Shown here one piece after another: positions 1-10,165 of a DNA stretch of 64,000 nucleotides. The stretch is from Topomyia yanbarensis (lineage: Eukaryota; Arthropoda; Insecta; Diptera; Culicidae), in assembly GCF_030247195.1 (NCBI RefSeq), contig NC_080671.1, forward strand, positions 199,843,125-199,907,124. Direction: 5' to 3'. The position numbers and the translations under genes were made by a program. The notes beneath the pieces are model-generated. The model searched no databases, was not told the DNA's origin, and saw only the letters and a list, made by a program, of their open reading frames with translations. Every line of letters begins with the position of its first letter. Positions within the stretch are counted from its first letter, which is position 1.

Positions 1-180
1 CATTTTAGAATTGCCCGAGCTACCCCAAATGTCCGGACTATCTTTTTTAGCCAGACCGAAATAAGTCAACCGAAGAATACAGAGTAAAATATACTAAGAA
101 GTATGTCGTGAAAAATGAGCAGGAATTAATCCTTTTTCTACGCAGATGCAGGAGGAGATTCGCAATCGAATGGACGACAA

Positions 181-1770
181 GATGAGGATGACAAAACGAA
201 TTGGAAGGTGAGAGAGCTATGTTTGGTGTTACCAACGATGATCGCTGTGCATTCGCTGGGCAATGATGGAATAAATTGATGATGGTACCGAGCCCATGTG
301 ATAGAGATTGTTGACGACAGTAACTACACGATGTTCCTGATCGATAAGGCTTACATCATGAATACACGTTACTCTAACGTGCGCAATCCCAGCCGATTTG
401 TAACAGGTTCTCCCGACTGCCATCCGATTCTTCATGGCCTGCATTGGACCGACTGGAAATCAAGAAACGTGGTCATCATCTGTTATCCACGTATTCAAGG
501 TGGCCATCGAGAAGTTTGAATGTTTTTCCATCTCACTTCATGGTCGAAGCGTGAATGACTCAGTGCCGGTCATTCCATGCGCTGGATGTTGAAACGGAGG
601 ATCCTCTCGTGGAACCAAATTATTCCGGTTCATGTGATACGTATCAGGAAGACCCCAAAGACGACCAATTCCGATCGACCGGTGGTTGCCGACGAAACCA
701 ATCAACAAGACCATTTTCGTAGGTGTAGCCACCTATGTAGACAACAATGGTATCATCTACCTGCAACTTCCAAGAGATAAGTTCTACTCGAACGGGGAAC
801 CGTGTCTGGCTAAGTCACATTGGCGACCAGTTCTATCGGGCTGATCCGTAAGGCGATCAGTCCTTGCTGGTACAAGGTCCAATTGGTTGACTATGGCAAT
901 ATGGAGTGTGACGTGCAGCATCTGCGAAAGAATGTGATTAGCGGCCGCATTTCGATACTGGTCAATAAGTATCGGCTGACCGACGTTGCGCCGATAGATA
1001 CGGACTTGGTTTGGAAAACGGACGTTCTGAATACGATGCATTCGTTGATCGTTGGCAAACAGTGTCAGGTTCAGGTCGATACAGACACTACTAGGGTGCC
1101 ATGCTACCTGAAGGTGACCAGAGTGGTTTCGATTGATGTATCTGAGTACCTGCTAGAGCAACAGTAGATCGAAAAGAAACACGCCGGTTTGTTGATCATC
1201 TATACGACCCGTACATGAATCCTTTTGGCAACAAAAAGCGAGTCTCCTCACCAAAAGGAGGACGGTTGCTTATCGGTGCCAATTTGTACTGGACCCTGAA
1301 AGTGACAGTGAAAGTGTGGACATCCATTCCAATAACCGTGGTCGTTTTAGTAGACAAGAACTGGACGATCTGTTCGACCATTCCGGAGACAACGCTACCG
1401 GAATCGATTTGAATAAGGTGCAGTACTTTTACAGCTTTGGTGATGTTAAGCAGGAACTCGACTCGAACACGGAACACGATGAAGTAGTTGATACGGATAA
1501 AACTAGTGACGAAGTTGGTGCTGGTTGTCTCAAAATGAATGCGTCCTGAAATGTTTCGTTTAATCCGAACGAATTCGATACTTCGACCCAAATATATCCA
1601 CCACTTGAACTGACCCGTCCGACTTTGCACGAATTTCCACAATTTCAGCTGAATGAATCCTCGATGGCGAAAATGTTACGTTCGTTAACATCGAAAGTTT
1701 TCCGATATCGAGAAAAATATTCCATACCTTGTGTTGTTCCAACAAAACAGTTTCTAATGACAGAGTCTCA
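181..1770 (+). pseudogene. Degenerate Tudor-domain protein gene
   Basis: Several short plus-strand frames together read like a protein with repeated extended Tudor domains, but frameshifts and stops break it up. Around 298-400 the frame gives a stretch with DDSNYTMFLIDKAYI. Around 718-810 it gives VGVATYVDNNGIIYLQLP, a typical entry into a Tudor repeat. After a frameshift near 835, 850-1165 gives WYKVQLVDYGNMECDV, the hallmark VDYGN core with its aromatic residues, followed by a probable SNase-like half. An acidic, repeat-poor tail follows at 1316-1549. Tudor proteins of this kind bind methyl-arginine on PIWI proteins in germline granules; that is family knowledge. No introns are visible, so a retrocopy is possible. 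The boundaries are approximate. It could instead be one fragment of a gene extending beyond the left edge. Confidence 0.5.
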
Positions 1771-2154
1771 TTGAAGAGTATTTTCCCGTGCGTGCGGAAG
1801 TACGAATTTTCTATGTTGATTACCCTAACAAGGCGACAATCAGCGTGCGAGATATACTCAAATGTCCGGTTAGTTACCGGCGTGTTGCACTGCGAAACGT
1901 TCAGGTGAAACTGCACTCAATTCGAGATAATCTATAAATGCGTGAGTCAGACATAATGATGAAGCTGGTCGAGGTAATCGAAGGTAAGCAGATAAAACGC
2001 CAAACACTATACTATTATACGCCTCTCGAGGCCGATGTGCACCGATTCCAAGTGTACCAATCTGATCTATCACAATGGGAGAAATTCTTTTTAGTGGCCG
2101 ATGATGCCAAATCATCGTCTCGTAGTCGAGAGAATTAACTATGTAATTTTTAAT

Positions 2155-2360
2155 GAAGGGGCGGGGGAGTGTGCAAATGGTTTCAGCGTGCAAAAAAACA
2201 CTTTTTGCGATTTTTTTAGAACTTTGCGTGGAAAAATTACAGCATGTTATTGAAATGATACACTATAATGTACAAAAGTTTTGATAAATTCGCTTCACGC
2301 AAAATTCTAAAACGATTCGCAAAAAAAGTTTTTTTTTACGCTGAAACCCTCCCCTTCCCT
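2155..2360. repeat. MITE-like inverted repeat
   Basis: The two halves are inverted copies: a G-rich end, then GGTTTCAGCGT, an A run, TTTTTGCGA and CTTTGCGTG on the left, matched by the reverse complement ending at ACGCTGAAACC and a C-rich end on the right. It has no coding capacity. Its right end abuts the TTAA of the next element. Confidence 0.55.
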
Positions 2361-2363
2361 TAA

Positions 2364-2854
2364 GGCTCAAGTTACCTCAAGGCTTGGTAGTATGCGTAAG
2401 AAAAATTGTGTTCAGCTTTGCCACCGGATTACCCATTTAAACCTTTTCAAAACTCTAAAAGAAGAATATCAATCGATTGATTAGATCATCACGATTCAAT
2501 TCATGCAAAATACCTGCTGGAAAAACCATCGGCTTAGCTGAATGGTGCTTTTGAAAAAGTGGCAGTGGTTTTTTCATCGCGCAGTTTTGTTGCGTACCCC
2601 AGCACAGTGTGGTAGTGTGACAAAAAATCACAGCCACTTTTCCAAAAGCACCATTTAGCTAAACCGATAGTTTTTCCAGCAGCTATTTTGTATGATTTGA
2701 ATCGTTGTGATCTAATAAATCGGCTGATATTATTTTTTTAGAGTTTTGAAGAGGTTTAAATGAATAATCCGTCGGCAAAGCTGAACACAATTTTTCCTAC
2801 CCATACTACCCAGCGTTCAAATCTAACACATGCTCAAAAAAGGTAGCTTGAACC
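2364..2854. mobile_element. Long-palindrome MITE, TTAA flanked
   Basis: A 491-bp element is almost wholly palindromic. The left half (2385-2590) and right half (2600-2825) share AAATTGTGTTCAGCTTTGCC and most of the following 180 bases as inverted copies. The outer ends are GGCTCAAGTTACC and the inverse of GGTTCAAGCTACC. TTAA lies on both sides (2360-2363 and 2855-2858), which suits a piggyBac-type target duplication. No transposase is present. Confidence 0.65.
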
Positions 2855-2858
2855 TTAA

Positions 2859-3828
2859 GAAACTTTCCAATGTTGTAATGTCCGAAAGGCATTTTCTATT
2901 ACAGTAATTTTCTACTCTCTTGAATCAAATGCGAATCAGCGAATGTATCTTAGTGCGTTATAAAACATTGAAATACTCTAGCTCTGGATGAGTTTGAAAC
3001 GCGATTTATCGGAAGACACTTTGATTCAATAATATTTATCTGGTGCATTCTTTCTCATTGTGGTAATAAGGAAATCTTAGTGGGAAATCGAAGAACCGAG
3101 ATAAAACGAGTTTTATCCGGCTGAAACCGAGAGGGCACTTTTCTGGTAAATATCGAGCTGTACCAGTTAATTTCGCTATTCCTGCCCTTGTGTTCAAGCT
3201 AAGCTCTGGCGTAGCGTCGCAGGAAATGTTTGCTATGTAATCTTCAGTTAATTACCTTCCAGGACGCGGCGACTGGGTTGTAATAAATTATCGTAGTACT
3301 GTGAAAACGTGTCAATTTATGTTAAATAAATGTATTTATATTTGTTTAAATTACAGGTATTGCTGTACATCAGGGATGGGAGAAGCGTTCAACAAGTGCC
3401 AATAATTTTTTGTAATGTACCGAGTAACGGAAGAAGTGGGAGAAACTTCGAACAACCAACAAAGTTTGGACGCGTGTTGTGGATATGAGAAGCCGATGAT
3501 GTCAATCGGTGTCTTGAAACATCCATCATTGATGAATAGCTTGAATAGTTCTTCAAAATCTCTCACATATTTTAATTTCGATAACTTTAGCTGGCCATCT
3601 GGTTACTGGCATCTGTTACTAGAATTGCAGAACGAAACCTCACATAGATGTGGATCAAATGAATAATGTTTATGGTGCTTTATCCAATGATTTCCGATAA
3701 AATTCGTTCAAATATTGAAAGCTCCGATATACAGAAAAAATACAGAAATAATACTGACGAAAAGTTCAATTACTTGCGAGAATAAATTTACGTATTTCCG
3801 ATCCGATTCAATGAATGCTCAGTACCAT
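2859..3828. other. Spacer with an unresolved ORF pair
   Basis: No recognised gene. Between 3351 and 3666 both strands are open for 70-85 codons. The minus frame, running 3607 to 3351, reads protein-like (KLCWLFEVSPTSS, YITKNYWHLLNASP) and ends in TAA. The plus frame is preceded by an acceptor-like TTTAAATTACAG at 3345-3356. Neither could be matched to a family, so no CDS is called. Confidence 0.3.
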
Positions 3829-3907
3829 GCACGGACACCAATATTCTTTCATATATTTTATATGCAAGCATTCACAAGTGTGTAAACGAATATTGGTGTC
3901 CGTACAA
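3829..3907. repeat. Short inverted repeat
   Basis: CGGACACCAATATTCTTTC and the inverse of ACGAATATTGGTGTCCG face each other across about 35 bases. It looks like a tiny MITE or a hairpin remnant. Confidence 0.5.
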
Positions 3908-4574
3908 GGTATCGGATAGGTGTAAATAGTGCCTAACTCTACGAGCACAGCCTGCGGGTCTATAAGTTAAAAGAATGTAATCGCTACGTTTCTTGTGTAT
4001 GTATATCTTATTGATCTTACAAAACTACACAAACTGCAGGGAAATTAATTCTTGTTTCTACTGTAATCGCATTGTTGCAATGCCTAAATATGTAATGCAT
4101 GTAGCGACAAACATAGACTTCTTTATCAAGACTATACACGGCAGGGCGTTTGAAACATATTAGACACTGCCATTAGCACCTCATTCAACGGAATACTCAG
4201 TCAGCACCAGCATCATACTCGTAGTGTAACGAAAAATATAATAATTGTAGAAAAAGAAAGAATGTAATGGAGGTGCTGGCCGATTTTTTTTAAACGGGTT
4301 ACTGTGAGGTATATAAATAATACGACACGCAACTTATGTTTTTAGATTAGGTATTCAAATTACAAATAAAATTGTATAACTAGATACTAATTTAAATTTT
4401 CAAATAATAAATATTGTCAAATCAAAATCTTCGAGCAAATTTGCATTCAATTTTTTATGACATGCATACTCAAAGAGAAAGGAAGTAGATTCTCTTACTA
4501 ATCTGGTCATGAACATATTTGCCCACACATGGACAAAATGTATATGTATCATGAAACTAACTCCTTAGTGCTAA
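3908..4574. other. AT-rich spacer, nothing recognised
   Basis: I see no reading frame with protein-like composition, no RNA gene and no clear repeat in this stretch. Confidence 0.5.
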
Positions 4575-4576
4575 AT

Positions 4577-4790
4577 TGGTCGGTGTTAAGTCAGACCGAA
4601 CTAAGTCTGTGGACTAAGTTTCTTCAGTTACATTCGACTTATGCCAAATATGTAATATGTAACAAGAAGCAAGAATTATGCCAAAAATTAATTTCCAATC
4701 ATAACGTGAAGGATGCTGCGATTCTAACTTTAAGCTCGTGTTTCTCGAAATCAATACATTGTCACTTAGTCCGGTCTGACTTAACGCCGG
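4577..4790. mobile_element. MITE with TTAAGTCAGACCG ends
   Basis: The left end reads CGGTGTTAAGTCAGACCGA followed by ACTAAGT. The right end is its inverse, ACTTAGTCCGGTCTGACTTAACG. The interior is non-coding; the 89-codon open frame spanning it is accidental because it runs through both terminal repeats. Confidence 0.65.
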
Positions 4791-4799
4791 AATACTAGC

Positions 4800-5241
4800 A
4801 GGAATAAAACGCCAACATATTATGATGTATATATTTTCGATAAGGGATCGATGGATTTATCAGGTTGCCTTCGTTGCTTTCTTATTATTTAATTCTGCAA
4901 ATAAAAGGAATGCTAAAATTTCGAATCTCAAAAACATCAAATTTGCATTACATTGCTATTGAAATCGAATATGTTAGGTATTCTTAATAACAATAAAATC
5001 AAATGGCGGGAGTTTACAAACCAAATACTTTCGAAAAATCAATCAGTCGTAACGTTTATTAAATGTTTAGAATAAAAGGGTGATGCATGACCAAATTTTG
5101 TCTATTGTTACTGAATTGATATTTTAATTTCCTGATAAAAGGAAAATAAAGAGTCAACAGGAAAAGGCATGGCAAAAATTTCTTTCTGTTATAATATAAA
5201 GTTGGCAGAAACCCTTGCGATATCTGTACAATTTTTCCTGC
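4800..5241. other. AT-rich spacer, nothing recognised
   Basis: No gene or repeat structure was identified before the minisatellite begins. Confidence 0.45.
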
Positions 5242-5590
5242 CAAGTTGGCAGGAAAAGGCGGGCCCTTGTTTGCTTTTCTTGCTAGATTGTGTGAAGTTA
5301 GCAGGGAAAGGCGGGCCATACTGTTGTTTTCCTTGCTAGATTGTGTAAAGTTAGCAGAAAAAGGCGGGGCATATATTACTTTTTCCTGCTAGAATGTGTG
5401 AAGTTAGCGGGAAAAGGCGGACCATATATTACTTTTTCCTGCTAGAATGTGTGAAGTTAGCGGGAAAAGGCGGAGCATACATTACTTTTTCCTGCTAGAA
5501 TTTGTGAAGTTAGCGGGAAAAGGCGGAGCGTATATTACTTTTTCCTGCTAGAATGTGTGAAGTTAGCGGGAAAAGGCGTGGCTTTGTAGT
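5242..5590. repeat. 53-bp minisatellite, about 7 units
   Basis: The word AAGTTRGCRGG recurs at 5242, 5295, 5348, 5401, 5454, 5507 and 5560, exactly 53 bases apart. Each unit continues with AAAAGGCGG and ends in TTTTTCCTGCTAGAAT. The middle units are nearly identical and the first two are more diverged. Confidence 0.9.
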
Positions 5591-5692
5591 GTAATTTTTG
5601 ACATGTAGGTGGCGCAGCGATTGTTTTTCCTGCTGGCCTTTTTTCCCCGCTGTGTTGATTCCAGTCTTTCATTCCCGTCTCTTTTGCTGTAA

Positions 5693-5937
5693 TTCTCGAC
5701 GAACATATGATTACGGCCTAAAAGCCAACCGTCAAAATCCACTTTGAATGGAAATTCCAGACAAACCGTTACTAGTCGAACACAGCTCACAACAGTTTAT
5801 GAAAGAGAAAACTTTTCTCTTTCGTTTACTACCAACATCTGTGATTGGCGTGTAACGGTTTGTCCGGAATTTCCATTCAAAGTGGATTTTGACAGTTGGC
5901 TTTTAGGCCGTAATCATATGTTTGTCGAGAATTTTCA
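5693..5937. mobile_element. Palindromic MITE
   Basis: Two arms of roughly 80 bases (5693-5775 and 5850-5937) are inverted copies. They contain CATATGATTACGGCC, AATCCACTTTGAATGG and CCGTTAC. Half of the same element recurs at 47360-47500, which marks it as a dispersed family. The short ORFs across it on both strands arise from the symmetry. Confidence 0.7.
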
Positions 5938-6192
5938 TGCATTTTCTAGCATATACTTCTAGTAAATATTCAATGAGTGGATAGACCGAATACGTCCAAT
6001 GCACAAAATTTGCAGCAGAAGAAACGAGAGGCAGATCAAAAAGTATGATATCGGTGATTAAAAAAAAGTTCTGCGTATGCCTGGTCCAGACATTTACAGA
6101 CTTTTAAAACAGTAATAAACTGATCGATTTTCTTCAGAAAATAATAGATGTGTCCCAGCATGCAAAGAATTACGAATCAAATACCGTTCATA

Positions 6193-6521
6193 CACTGAAA
6201 AAAATCCAAACGTTAATTCTATTTGCTTCAAAACGCTTAAAATTCATATGAAGAAGAAATGCTATTGTTATCACGCGCACACATAGCTTCAATGTGTCAA
6301 CTGTATAAACTATGTATGCACACACATAAGTTATATGTGCATATTGTTATAGAGTGGGGTTTTATGTGTCTAATAGTTATGAAATGTGAATGTAAGATTA
6401 ATATTTCTTGTAAATACACACATTAGGTTTATGTGCCAGCAAATAGTGTCTATATGCCTCCGTTAATTGCAAAAATCTATGTGTAAAATCAATAGGCATA
6501 ACGTTTACTTTTTTTTGAGTG
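6193..6521. mobile_element. MITE with TA target duplication
   Basis: The left end is CACTGAAAAAAATCCAAACG. The right end is the inverse, CGTTTACTTTTTTTTGAGTG. TA flanks each side (6191-6192 and 6522-6523). The interior holds several CACACATA words. This fits a Tc1/mariner-type mTA MITE. It lies about 100 bases upstream of the SAMD3-like coding region. Confidence 0.6.
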
Positions 6522-6618
6522 TACTTTCACCATTTAGATTTTTTTTAAGAAATTTAGAACTTAATCTTTCACGGAATCTTTTTGGTCTTTTTCGGAGTAA
6601 CGAACCAATGATCTCTAA

Positions 6619-7897
6619 ATGCGCAGGTATCCTTCTGTTGATCAACAGCATGCGGCAGCTGTTCAAATCGTAAAATTATTTCCACAACTTAGTAATACGC
6701 GAGTCACACCAACTGCTCCTGATGAGGTTTGTTATTCTATGCTTATTTAATTTCTCTAATATAATTATAATTATTTTCATGCTAGTCATTTTTCTTTTGG
6801 CGCAACGGAGGCAAGGAAAAGGGTGCTCATACTGGCATGATATTTCATCGCATCCGGAATGTCATCAAACAGCTACCTGCAGAAAAACATAAATATAATC
6901 GAGGAACTATGCCTGTAGAAGAGTCCGTTTCAACTGAACTTGTAGAGCGGGCTCAATTGCTCCGAGTAATGCTTGCATCGGCATCAGTAGCAGAACATAT
7001 TTGTGATGAAATGGACCGATGCTTTCCAGTCCTCAAACTGTTATTAAAAGAAAAGAAACCCGTTAATGATATCTTGGATATGTTTCCACACCTGTGTTCA
7101 TATGAAGGATTGGTGGTAACATGTTTATTTTTTATTATTTACTATTTCACTTTATGGTATTCACGGAACATATGAATATTTATATCATATCACTTTTTCT
7201 AGATTCGTCAAATGTTTGAGAGATTGTATCCTAACAGAACAGAAGGTCTCAAAATCGAGGATGTCTTCTCTCAGTGTCTATCTTATTCACCGTCCAGATT
7301 CTCTAGAGTAGAAGATGGTGAGATATAATTTTTTTTAATTTAGCTCAAAGGTCTGTCATAAAATTTTAAATTTGTAAAACTATTCACAGATCACATTCGA
7401 GGATGCTTGAGAATAATTTCTCATATGCCAATTCGCGGACAAAAAAGAACGCTGGTAGGCTGTCCAACTGTAGGCGAAGAACATTCGGCTTCAATTTTAA
7501 TTCGTTGGATTGGGGTAAATGCAATATAATATACATAAGGTTAGATGTAATGATTTTATATCATCATTAGGAGTGCTTAGATACATACGTGGCATCCCCC
7601 GCAACTGATTCCAAACTACACATGGTGTGCGTAGCAAGCCCGATGAAAAGAGGAAATTATGCCGTCATTTGTGAGAAAAAAGTTATATTCGAGACTAACA
7701 ATTCTATTCATGCAGTGGAAATTTTATTCAAATGCCACGCAGTTCTCGGAGTGGAGGTGCCACCTAATTTTAGAATGTTTTGGGACTTTCTGGCATGTGC
7801 CATATATAATATAATTCCGCACAGTCAGAGGACAACTGTGAATAGACTCGTCCAAACTTTTATTGAAGTTTCCTGCGCACGTATTGACAACAAATAA
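6619..7897 (+). CDS. SAMD3-like C-terminal domain protein (334 aa)
   Basis: A spliced model fits five exons: 6619-6726, 6786-7115, 7203-7317, 7390-7514 and 7571-7897. All introns are GT-AG and 55-90 bases long, frames join cleanly, and the total is 1005 nt. The protein has no signal peptide or membrane segment. Motifs include RVTPTAPDESFFFW, AHTGMIFHRIRNVIKQLP, a NDILDMFPHLCSYEGLVIRQ block and a C-terminal VPPNFRMFWDFLACAIYNI block. The order and spacing of the last two resemble the region downstream of the SAM domain in vertebrate SAMD3-like proteins of unknown function; no SAM domain is present here. That assignment rests on memory of the family. The start is uncertain: ATG 6619 follows an in-frame TAA, but an upstream exon is possible. 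Several insect paralogues may be expected; a transposon origin is not excluded. Confidence 0.7.
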
Positions 7898-7942
7898 AAG
7901 GACAACTTTTTTATACAATACTTACTAAAAACCATAAAATTT

Positions 7943-7948
7943 AATAAA
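7943..7948 (+). terminator. Poly(A) signal AATAAA
   Basis: AATAAA lies 46 bases after the stop codon of the SAMD3-like gene, the expected place for 3' end formation. Confidence 0.55.
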
Positions 7949-8086
7949 CAGAAGTTTCTTTAATTATTATTGTAAAAATATTCCATAAGAAAAGAAAGAC
8001 TGCATTGTGTTGTATCCAAAACAAAATTTTGACGGCCAATTTCTTCACTGGATGTAAACCGGTTTAGTTCCAGTTCAAATGCAACA

Positions 8087-8315
8087 ATTAGGCAATCCAT
8101 GACACGTTTCTGATCAGCTGATTATTCCTTGTTTACTTCTTCTGACGTTACTCCGAGGGGTGCGACGTCCAACAATATCGCTGATTCGATCCAACATCAA
8201 ACGAAGCGGACTAACGAAAGATGTTTGTCCGACGAGTTTTTCTGTTCGCAGGAGTAGTTCTGTTGACAGAACCCACCGCTGAATTGTCAAACAAACGTCT
8301 AATGGATTGCCTAAT
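8087..8315. mobile_element. MITE, ATTAGGCAATCCAT family, copy 1
   Basis: The ends are ATTAGGCAATCCAT (8087-8100) and its inverse ATGGATTGCCTAAT. The interior is about 75-80 percent alike to 37384-37611 in the opposite orientation, including the codons for TPRSNVR.SKQ on the minus strand here. Confidence 0.7.
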
Positions 8316-8403
8316 CGATCATGAACCAATTTAAATAGGAATCGGTTGTTGCATTTCTTCTTACAGAAACCATTCAGAATTGCAAGTCATAATCCGGATG
8401 TTT

Positions 8404-8571
8404 CTCAGTAAAGTTCAGTCAGAAATGAGCCGGAATTCCGGCTGGCTCCAGTCAGTACTCCGGCTCCAGTGACACAACCTATTCTAACTAGAATCGGTTG
8501 TGTCACTGGAGCCGGAATACTGACTGGAAACAGCTGGAATTCCGGCTCATTTCCGGCTGAACTTTACTGGG
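8404..8571. mobile_element. 168-bp palindromic MITE
   Basis: The two halves are inverted copies over about 75 bases each. The outer word is CTCAGTAAAGTTCAG against CTGAACTTTACTGGG, and the inner part holds CCGGAATTCC and TGTGTCACTGGAGCCGGA. The central loop is TATTCTAACTAGAATCG. Confidence 0.8.
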
Positions 8572-8574
8572 TTT

Positions 8575-9030
8575 TAATGAAATATTGCACTCATAAATTG
8601 GGTAATATTCTACCCAAAAACTGAGGAATTACAACTGGCTTTGTTGTCTACTCAAAAATTGGGTAAGCTTCTGCTCATAATATGAGTAAAAATCGATCAA
8701 TTTTTGGTTTTGTTGAAGTTCTACTGAACCCAAAATTTGAGTAATGTTCAACTCAAAGTCTGCGTAATAATTACTTAATTTTTGGTTTTGTTAAATTTGT
8801 ACTGAACTCAAAATTTGAGCAATGTTGAACTCAAAATCTGAGTACTAGTGAAGCACTTTTGGGTTTAGTGTAGATAATATTGTACTCAAAAACCGAGTAA
8901 TAATTACTCAGTATTTGGTTCAGGCTGGCTTACTCAAATTTGAGTAACTCCGGAATTACTCAATTTAAGGGTTGTTCCACTTTATCTGGAAATGGGTGGG
9001 ATTAAACTCATTTTTGAGTAACTTTTTACG
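8575..9030. repeat. ACTCAAAATTTGAGTA-rich repeat
   Basis: The self-complementary word ACTCAAAATTTGAGTA and degenerate forms recur about a dozen times. Two consecutive segments, 8687-8765 and 8772-8850, are tandem copies of about 80 bases, each beginning near AATTTTTGGTTTTGTT. No coding frame is present. It resembles subterminal repeat material of a DNA element whose ends I could not fix. Confidence 0.55.
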
Positions 9031-10165
9031 AGCGTGCAGTTTACCATCAACATGGCGTTTGTCATAAGATGGCCCAACACCGATCATTTCGAATAAATTC
9101 ATAAGACCTTTGTTCCTTAGTGAAATTGGTTTTATTATTATTTGCTGATTGCTTTTGAATTATTTTTATCTATAGTACAATATTTTGTTAGAAATTACAT
9201 TTTCATTCTCTAAAGCTATGATACTAAAGTTTTTTTAGTCTCTGATAAAGTGCAAATGCTTGGAAGATTTTATACATAATAGTACCTTGAAATATGATAA
9301 AATAAATAATTCATCGTCTAAATTAACCATTGTTGGATAAATCGTGCAATGTGCAATGGTGAACAATTTTGGTGTACAATAGGTAACCATAAAATTATAA
9401 GTTAATTTATAACCAAAGGATTTTTTTTTGCTTTTATACAATAATTCTTATTTATTATATCGTGGAGGAACGTAATTAGGCCGGACTTTGACAAAGGAGC
9501 AAGAACGATATCAAAACAATAAGTTCTCTATAACATAAATAACAATGCACAATGAAAAATGCTGCGACAGCAGAGCGGTCATATTGACGTAGCTTTCAAC
9601 TGTTTGATCATAGATATTTAGCACTTTCTATATTAGCAATCTCAGATTATTTACTGTTTGCGATATAGGTTTTACGCAAAAAAACTGGGAATGAATGTAA
9701 ATGTTGTACTGTAGCGTGATATTATAGTGGCTGTACTGGGACTGAGTTTAAATGAAATGAATTACACCTTTCCGTATGCTATACACTTGTTAATTCTATA
9801 TGGCCTGTCTAAACAAAGTGAGATTTTGGTGATTGCTACTTAACATAAAACTCATTTCTCAGTAGTGTGGCATATATATTTGTAAATTATTCAATGTAGC
9901 TAGAACCAGTCAAGCCATTTAATTGTGATTTTTATTGTGGTTTAAAATTGAGAATCGTTTCTCTCCCATCAGGCAAAGGTGTAAAGTTGCTATAATATAA
10001 AAATATTGGAGTATATGTCTTACCTTTCATGCTTCGATTTATACTACCCTCTGATTTGGGTATTTTCTACTTATCACATGTCATCGACTCTCGATCAACA
10101 ACCATACCCATTTGATTCCCGTTGTGCTTTTTGTTTGAAAAATTAGCAGCCATTTAAGCACACCA
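9031..10165. other. 3' flank of Rab9, nothing recognised
   Basis: AT-rich sequence downstream of the minus-strand Rab9 stop codon. It probably holds the 3' UTR. I see no other gene. Confidence 0.5.

Noticed and set aside
1196..1642. 148-codon minus-strand ORF
   Set aside because: It is the complement of the Tudor pseudogene and has no domain of its own.
3351..3666. Overlapping ORFs on both strands
   Set aside because: Only one can be real and neither matched a family; kept as a note rather than a CDS.
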